Of a stretch of DNA of 64,000 nt, positions 58,842 to 64,000 are shown piece by piece. Under the pieces are notes generated by a model. The model did no database searches, was not told the DNA's origin, and worked only from the letters and a program-made list of their open reading frames with translations. A program made the translations under genes and the position numbers. Origin of the DNA: Frondihabitans sucicola (GTDB lineage Bacteria; Actinomycetota; Actinomycetes; Actinomycetales; Microbacteriaceae); NCBI RefSeq assembly GCF_030296615.1, contig NZ_AP027732.1, positions 3,787,042 through 3,851,041 on the forward strand. The letters run 5' to 3'. Each line of letters begins with the position of its first letter. The stretch's first letter is position 1.

Positions 58842-60116
58842 TCAGGAGCGAACGCGAGCGCGACGACGTAGGAAGACGAGCGCGAAGCCGGCGAGGAGGA
58901 GCAGGACGCCGGCAGCGACGGGCAGGGCAGGCGACGACCCCGTGAACGCCAGCTCGCCGGACGTCGCCGTGCCGGTGGCGGTGGGGTCGGAAGGGGAAGC
59001 GGACGCCGAAGGGGTCGGCGTCGGCGCGGACGACGGCGGCACCGCCGCACCGGCGACGAGCGTGAACTGCCGAGCCGCAGAAGGCAGCGACAGGATCTGC
59101 GTCGTGGATGCGTGGGCGTCGGCGGCGGACAGCAGCTCGGCGTCGGCCGTCCAGACACCCGGCGCGAGCGGCGTGGTGGCCGTCCAGGCGCCGCCGGCCA
59201 CGACGATGCCAGTGGCCTCGATGGAGCCGGGCTGCTGGTTCGCGTAGGCCTTCGCAGCCGCGTCGACCGGGAGGAAGAACACGGCGACCGCGGGGCCACC
59301 GGTGGCGGTCCCGCTGACCGAGACGTGCGATCCTGCCGGCGTGGCGACCGTGGCGCCCGCAGCGGGCGAGACGATGACCGGAGCCGGCGCCGCAGCCGGA
59401 AGCGCGACCGTGACCAAGCGAGGCACGAAGACGGTGCCGTCGGAGTCGGGGCCGCCGAAGGTCACCTCGGTCGACGTGAGCACGGCGTTCTGCGACAGCA
59501 CCGGGAAGGTCGCCGTGAAAGACCACGTTCCGGCGGACCCGACGGCGATCTCGGCGACGGCGCCCAGCTCGTCACCCGACGGAAGCACTCGCGATCCTGC
59601 CGGAGCTGTGCCGGTGAACGTCACGGTGCGCGACGGAACGCGCGCGTGGTCCGCCGGCGACGTCACGACGAGGCGTTGCGACGTCGCGGTCGCCGACACG
59701 ACGACGGCGACCTGGGTCGATTCCGCCGGCGTCCCCTCCGTCGTGGCAGTCAGAGTGTGCGGTCCGACCGCCGAAGCACGCACGAAGACGTTGGCATTCC
59801 AGGAGCCGTCGTCGTTCACGGTCGCGTAGCCGATCGGGCTCGCCGCACCGTCGAGCGTCACGTCGATGCTCTGCCCCGGCTGCCCCGTCCCGGCCACGGG
59901 CGACGAGCCGATCAGCACTGTGTCGCCAGCCCGCAGCGACGTGATCGCGAACGGCAGCGGCGCCGCCTGCGCCGCCGACACGAGACCACCTCCGAGAACG
60001 AGGATCCTAGCCGACAGGAGCAGGAGGCCGGCGCGTGCCAGCGAACGAAGGTGGGTCGCAGGAAGACCATAGGGCCAGAAGACGACGTTCGCTCGCGATC
60101 GCGGAGAGCGGGTCAC
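58842..60116 (-). CDS. surface protein with LAFTG sortase signal
   Basis: A 424-residue exported protein. Basic N-terminus, signal helix (about 24-50, ending near AAQAAPLP), then Ig-like/bacterial beta domains (FAITSLRAGDTVLIGSSPVAG; SATSQRLVVTSPADHARV-like segments), a Pro/Ser/Thr linker and C-terminal LAFTG at 389-393, a membrane helix and RRRARVRS. LAxTG is the class E sortase motif in high-GC actinobacteria, so it is probably attached to peptidoglycan. GTG 60116 lies five bases after the permease stop, so it belongs to the alpha-glucoside operon. Role unknown; substrate capture is one guess. Confidence 0.82.
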   Translation of the reverse strand: MTRSPRSRANVVFWPYGLPATHLRSLARAGLLLLSARILVLGGGLVSAAQAAPLPFAITSLRAGDTVLIGSSPVAGTGQPGQSIDVTLDGAASPIGYATVNDDGSWNANVFVRASAVGPHTLTATTEGTPAESTQVAVVVSATATSQRLVVTSPADHARVPSRTVTFTGTAPAGSRVLPSGDELGAVAEIAVGSAGTWSFTATFPVLSQNAVLTSTEVTFGGPDSDGTVFVPRLVTVALPAAAPAPVIVSPAAGATVATPAGSHVSVSGTATGGPAVAVFFLPVDAAAKAYANQQPGSIEATGIVVAGGAWTATTPLAPGVWTADAELLSAADAHASTTQILSLPSAARQFTLVAGAAVPPSSAPTPTPSASASPSDPTATGTATSGELAFTGSSPALPVAAGVLLLLAGFALVFLRRRARVRS

Positions 60117-60121
60117 CCGGG

Positions 60122-61117
60122 TCAGCCCTTGACCGCGCCACCGAGGCCGGCGGAGCGGAGGAAGACCCGCTGGAAGACGAGGAACAGCACCACGGGGATG
60201 AGCGTCGAGATGGCGAGGGCCGCCAGGAAGACGTCGAGCTCGGTGGTGGACTGGATGCTCGGCAGACGCACGGACAGCGGCTGGAGCGCAGGATTCGGCA
60301 GCACGAGCAGGGGCCAGAGGAAGTCCTTCCACGACGCGATGATGGCGAACACCGACACCACGCCGAGGATCGGCTTCGACATCGGCAGCACGATCGACCA
60401 GAACAGCCGGAAGGTCCCGGCGCCGTCGGTTCGCGCGGCCTCGAACACCTCGCGCGGCAGGCTGTCGAAGAACCGCTTGACCAGCAGGATGTTGAAGGCG
60501 TTCGCCCCCGCAGGCAGCCAGACGGCCCAGAACGTGTTGATCAGCGACGTGTGGAGGAGCGGCGGGTTCAGCACGGTCAGGTAGAGCGGCACCAGCAGCA
60601 CGATCGCGGGGACGAACAGGGTCGACAGCACGAGCGCTTCGACGACCCACGCGTACTTCGGCCGCAGAACGCTCAGCGCGTAGCCACCCGTGGTCGCGAC
60701 CAGCAGCTGGACGAACCAGGAGCCCGCCGCGATGATCACCGTGTTGCCGAAGTAGAGGTCGATGTGCACGGTCGACCAGGCCGTGGCCAGGTTCGCCCAG
60801 TCGATCCCGTGCGGAAACAGCGCCAGCGGCGTGCGCAGGGTGTCCTGCGTCGGGGTCACGGCCGACTTGGCGAGCCAGAGCATCGGGCCGAGACCCAGAA
60901 CGACGAGTCCCGCGAGCAGCAGCCCGTGGAGGACCCGGAGCGGGCGGCGGATGCGGGCGCGGCGCCAGTCGGCGACGCTGACGATCCCGCGATCCTGCTG
61001 CTCTTCGGGCTTCGACCGGCGGCGGGGCCGCCGGCCACCGAGGGCGACAGGGGTCTCGGTGGCGACGAGGGCGGCAGGATCCTGTGTCTCGGGCAGGGTG
61101 GGAGAGGTGAGGGTCAT
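60122..61117 (-). CDS. sugar ABC importer permease (MalG type)
   Basis: A 331-residue CUT1 permease with six helices, EAA motif EAARTDGAGTFRLFWSIVLPM and a long basic cytoplasmic N-terminus of about 65 residues. Start ATG 61117 overlaps the stop of the partner by one base (TGATG). Frame intact. No ATPase in the operon. Confidence 0.94.
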   Translation of the reverse strand: MTLTSPTLPETQDPAALVATETPVALGGRRPRRRSKPEEQQDRGIVSVADWRRARIRRPLRVLHGLLLAGLVVLGLGPMLWLAKSAVTPTQDTLRTPLALFPHGIDWANLATAWSTVHIDLYFGNTVIIAAGSWFVQLLVATTGGYALSVLRPKYAWVVEALVLSTLFVPAIVLLVPLYLTVLNPPLLHTSLINTFWAVWLPAGANAFNILLVKRFFDSLPREVFEAARTDGAGTFRLFWSIVLPMSKPILGVVSVFAIIASWKDFLWPLLVLPNPALQPLSVRLPSIQSTTELDVFLAALAISTLIPVVLFLVFQRVFLRSAGLGGAVKG

Positions 61118-62067
61118 CAGACGCTCCAGCGTTTCGTGAGGCGGAAGTACAGCACCGACAGGATCCCGAGTACGACGGCGAGCATGATGCTCAGGGCCGT
61201 CGCCGACCCGTAGTCACCGCCGGTCGAGTTCTGGAACGCGTACTGGTAGATCAGCAGCAGGACGGTAAGCGTGGCGTGGTTCGGGCCGCCGCCGGTGAAC
61301 AGGTAGGGCTCGAGGAACACCTGGGCGGTGCCGATGATCTGCAGGATCAGCGTGACGAACAGGATGCCGCGCAGCTGCGGCAGCGTCACGTGCCAGATCT
61401 TGCCCCAGACGCTCGCGCCGTCGACCTCGGCCGCGTCGTAGAGCTCGGGCGGCACACTGAGCAGCGCCGCGAGGTAGATGATCACGGTGCCGCCGGCCGC
61501 CGCCCAGGTGGCTTCGAGCACCAGCGAGGGCATCGCCGTCCCGGCGTTCTGGAGCCACGGCTGGGGCGGGATCCCCACCCAGCCGAGAATGGTGTTGAAC
61601 ACACCGGTGGCGCTCCCGTCGTAGAAGAACTTCCAGAGCAGGACGCTGACCACCGGCGGGACGACGACCGGGAGGTAGGCGAGGGCCGAGTACAGGCCCT
61701 TGGCCTTGCGGACCTCGCTCATCAGGACGGCCATGATCAGCGGGAGCGGATAGCCGAAGATCAGCGCCAGGACGGCGAACCAGATGGTGTTGACGATCGC
61801 CGTCCCGAGCAGCGGGTCGTGCAGCACGTGGGAGAAGTTCGCCCAGCCGACGAAGACCGGTGCGGTCACCAGGTTCGTCGTCTGCACGCTCATGACGGCA
61901 GCGCGGATGATCGGCCACCACGAGAACAGGCCGAAGACCAGCAGCAGGGGCAGGAGGAACACGAGGTTGCCGAGGCCTCCGCCGCGCAGCCACGTCACGG
62001 GTGTCCTGCGCCTGGCGGCCGACCTGGTCGGCGTCGCCGTCGACGGCCTGTTCTCGAGGGTGGTCAT
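61117..62067 (-). CDS. sugar ABC importer permease (MalF type)
   Basis: A 316-residue CUT1 permease, six helices, EAA-type loop DAAEVDGASVWGKIWHVTLPQ. It follows the binding-protein gene by 4 nt and the MalG-type gene overlaps it. Start ATG 62067. Confidence 0.94.
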   Translation of the reverse strand: MTTLENRPSTATPTRSAARRRTPVTWLRGGGLGNLVFLLPLLLVFGLFSWWPIIRAAVMSVQTTNLVTAPVFVGWANFSHVLHDPLLGTAIVNTIWFAVLALIFGYPLPLIMAVLMSEVRKAKGLYSALAYLPVVVPPVVSVLLWKFFYDGSATGVFNTILGWVGIPPQPWLQNAGTAMPSLVLEATWAAAGGTVIIYLAALLSVPPELYDAAEVDGASVWGKIWHVTLPQLRGILFVTLILQIIGTAQVFLEPYLFTGGGPNHATLTVLLLIYQYAFQNSTGGDYGSATALSIMLAVVLGILSVLYFRLTKRWSV

Positions 62068-62071
62068 GCGA

Positions 62072-63439
62072 TCACTTGTCCAGGATCTGCTGGATCGACG
62101 TGTTCGCCTGCGACAGCAGCTGGTCGACGTTCGCGTTCTTGTCGGTCAGCACCGCCTGCACGACCGGGTCGAGAGCACCGTAGAGCGCCTGCGTCTGCGA
62201 GGCCGGCTCGGGGATGATCGCCTGGTCGAACTCCTGCGAGACGTACGGCTTCATCTGGTCGACGGGAACGTTGACGTAGCTCTTGATCCAGTCCTGCGTC
62301 TCCTTGTACGTCTTCTGGTCGAAGACGGGCACCTGCGGTGCGCCGACCGGCTGCTGCGAGGCGGCCTGGGTCTTTGCGTCGCGGACGGCGTCGCTCTTGG
62401 TGATCAGTGTCGACATGTAGTAGAAGTCGATCCACTTGACGCTGGCCTTCTTGGCCGCGTCGTCCGCCTTCGCGCTGACGACGGCGAGCGTGCCGCCGCC
62501 GAGAGCCCCGGCGTCCTTGCCCTCGAGGGGGACGACGGTCTCGCCGTAATCGGCCGGCTTGATGGCGTTCTGCGAGACGAGCGAGCCGTAGTTGCCGCCG
62601 CCCGAGATGTACATGCCGATCTTGCCCGCGGCGAAGTCCTGGTTGATGCCGTTCCAGTCGTAGAGGAAGTTGCCTCCCATCGAGTCGTCGGTCCAGCGCA
62701 TCGTCTTGAGGTCGGTGAGGGCCTTCTTGAACGGTTTGGTGTCGACGGTGGCGGTGAACTTCTTGCCGCTCTTCGTCTCGGCCCGGCCGCCCAGCGCGTA
62801 GGCGGCGCTGGTGAGGATCCAGCCGCCGGTGTTCGACTGCGTCATCGTGGCGTAGCCGGCCTCACCGGTCTTGTCGGCGATGGCCTTGGCGTCGGAGCGG
62901 ACCTCGGCCCAGGTGGTCGGCGGCTTGTCGGGGTCGAGACCCGCCTTGGTGAACAGGGTGCGGTTGTAGTGGAGCGCCTGGCCGTACGCGGCGATCGGGA
63001 CGGCCTGAATGTTGCCGGAGGCGTCCTCGCCGTTCTTGACGACGGCGGGGTTGAACTTCGACGCGTAGGGAAGGGCCTTGACGAGCGACGAGATGTCGGC
63101 GACCTGCTTCTGCTCGATGAGCGAGCGACCGTCGGTGAACGGGATCGTGAACACGTCCGGAAGCGTGCCGCCGGCGAGCTCGGCCGAGAAGGTGGTGCCC
63201 GTCCAGGTGTACTCGCGGCTCTTCACCGTGATGGTGGGGTTGGCCTTCTCGAAGAGCTTGACCTGCGCGTTGAACGCGTCCTGCGCGGGCTTCTTCAGGC
63301 CCGCGTCGATCGCGACGACGATTGTCGTCTTGCCGTGGGCGGACGACCCGCTCGTGGACGACGACGCGCACCCGGAGAGGGTGCCGACCGCCGCGAACAG
63401 CACGGTGGCCGCTGCGATCGCTTTGAGGGATGACTTCAT
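62072..63439 (-). CDS. sugar-binding lipoprotein
   Basis: A 455-residue CUT1 binding lipoprotein. Lipobox LSGC with Cys24, then a Ser/Gly linker and the two-lobed domain (AFNAQVKLFEKANPTITV; WTDDSMGGNFLYDWNGINQDFAAGKIGMYISGGG in the cleft region, cited in part). Frame intact, unlike the two other binding proteins here. The GH13 gene upstream suggests alpha-glucosides or maltodextrins as cargo. Start ATG 63439. Confidence 0.93.
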   Translation of the reverse strand: MKSSLKAIAAATVLFAAVGTLSGCASSSTSGSSAHGKTTIVVAIDAGLKKPAQDAFNAQVKLFEKANPTITVKSREYTWTGTTFSAELAGGTLPDVFTIPFTDGRSLIEQKQVADISSLVKALPYASKFNPAVVKNGEDASGNIQAVPIAAYGQALHYNRTLFTKAGLDPDKPPTTWAEVRSDAKAIADKTGEAGYATMTQSNTGGWILTSAAYALGGRAETKSGKKFTATVDTKPFKKALTDLKTMRWTDDSMGGNFLYDWNGINQDFAAGKIGMYISGGGNYGSLVSQNAIKPADYGETVVPLEGKDAGALGGGTLAVVSAKADDAAKKASVKWIDFYYMSTLITKSDAVRDAKTQAASQQPVGAPQVPVFDQKTYKETQDWIKSYVNVPVDQMKPYVSQEFDQAIIPEPASQTQALYGALDPVVQAVLTDKNANVDQLLSQANTSIQQILDK

Positions 63440-63490
63440 TGTCAGTGTCTTTCTGTGTGGTGGTCGGAACTGCAGGGTGATGGTGTCGGG

Positions 63491-64000
63491 TCAGGCCCGG
63501 GTTCGGAGCCAGACGGTGGTGTCGGACGGCAGGAGATCGCCGTCCAGCGGGGAGGACGAGAGCAGGATCGCGGAGTGCTCGGGCAGCGAGACCGCCTCCG
63601 CGCCGAGATTGGTCACCACGACGAGGTCGCCTCGGCGGAAGGCCACGACGTCGGTCGCCGCGGTCACCCAGGCGAACTCCTCGCCGATCAGGGACGACTC
63701 GGTCGCGCGCAGGTGCAGCGCCCGGCGGTAGAGCGAGAGCATGGACTCGGGATCCTGCTCCTGCTTCTCCACGGTCAGGCTCCGGAAGACCGCCGGCTGC
63801 GGCAGCCAGGGCTCGCTAGCCGCCCCCGCCGGGCTGAAGCCGAAGGGCGCCGTCGTGCCCGACCAGGGCAGCGGGACGCGGCAGCCGTCGCGCCCCGGGT
63901 CGACGCCGCCGGAGCGGAAGTGCATCGGGTCGTCGAGGCGCTCGAGCGGGATGTCCTCGACCTCGGGGAGGCCGAGCTCGTCGCCCTGGTAGAGGTAGAG
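63491..64000 (-). CDS. GH13 alpha-glucosidase, C-terminal part
   Basis: Partial gene: 170 residues to the stop, running off the window end. YQGDELGLPEVEDIP is the late barrel motif of GH13 alpha-glucosidases (oligo-1,6-glucosidase/trehalose synthase group), followed by PMPWS-like RVPLPWSG and the C-terminal beta domain (LVVVTNLGAEAV). It is 51 bp upstream of the binding-protein gene, in the same direction, and probably hydrolyses the imported sugar in the cytosol. Confidence 0.88.
   Translation of the reverse strand, partial: LYLYQGDELGLPEVEDIPLERLDDPMHFRSGGVDPGRDGCRVPLPWSGTTAPFGFSPAGAASEPWLPQPAVFRSLTVEKQEQDPESMLSLYRRALHLRATESSLIGEEFAWVTAATDVVAFRRGDLVVVTNLGAEAVSLPEHSAILLSSSPLDGDLLPSDTTVWLRTRA

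Overview
The window is 64 kb of high-GC DNA. Dense, short-spaced genes, many GTG starts, ATGA/GTGA stop-start overlaps, a fungal-type cytosine deaminase next to an NCS1 permease, MsiK/UgpC-type ABC logic and a LAxTG-type sortase signal all point to an actinobacterium, most likely of the Microbacteriaceae. I cannot name the genus. There is no tRNA, rRNA, CRISPR array or insertion sequence. Transport and sugar metabolism dominate.

Layout. 0-8.8 kb: aldo/keto reductase and acylphosphatase, an amidohydrolase, tag, an APC permease, a sodium:solute symporter with a small membrane partner, a serine hydrolase and an SDR. 8.8-12.8 kb: a MacAB-like export operon (adaptor, ATPase, FtsX-type permease, secreted DUF5666-like protein), started by a perfect palindrome and closed by a perfect 29-bp hairpin. 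12.9-16.4 kb: zwf diverging from a cytosine permease/deaminase pair. 16.4-25.2 kb: a LacI-controlled beta-galactoside locus (LacI, GH42, lipoprotein, two permeases, second GH42). 25.3-34 kb: a sedolisin protease, small membrane proteins, a CitE-like lyase and an alpha/beta hydrolase. 34-47 kb: PadR regulator, MFS permease, nnrE, M18 aminopeptidase, acyl-CoA synthetase, ABC-2 exporter, glutathione peroxidase, XRE/SDR pair, Pr6Pr membrane protein. 47-55 kb: an RpiR-led operon (metallophosphoesterase-propeller, ABC importer with its own ATPase, HAD phosphatase). 55-58 kb: small conserved genes and a second, secreted sedolisin. 58.8-64 kb: an alpha-glucoside operon (GH13, lipoprotein, two permeases, LAFTG-anchored surface protein).

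Two window-wide patterns matter. First, at least 17 genes carry single-base frameshifts. Nearly all are explained by one missing G or C in a short G/C run, so they look like sequencing undercalls rather than real gene decay. Entries typed 'pseudogene' here mean only that the frame is broken in this sequence. Second, many gene ends, mostly convergent, carry long, nearly perfect inverted repeats (18-29-bp arms) without T tracts. Three of them are copies of one element within 5 kb.

How the genes work together: three binding-protein-dependent sugar importers are present but only one ATPase, so two of them probably share an ATPase encoded elsewhere or the one here. Imported galactosides and alpha-glucosides would be hydrolysed by the GH42 and GH13 enzymes and fed to zwf and central metabolism.
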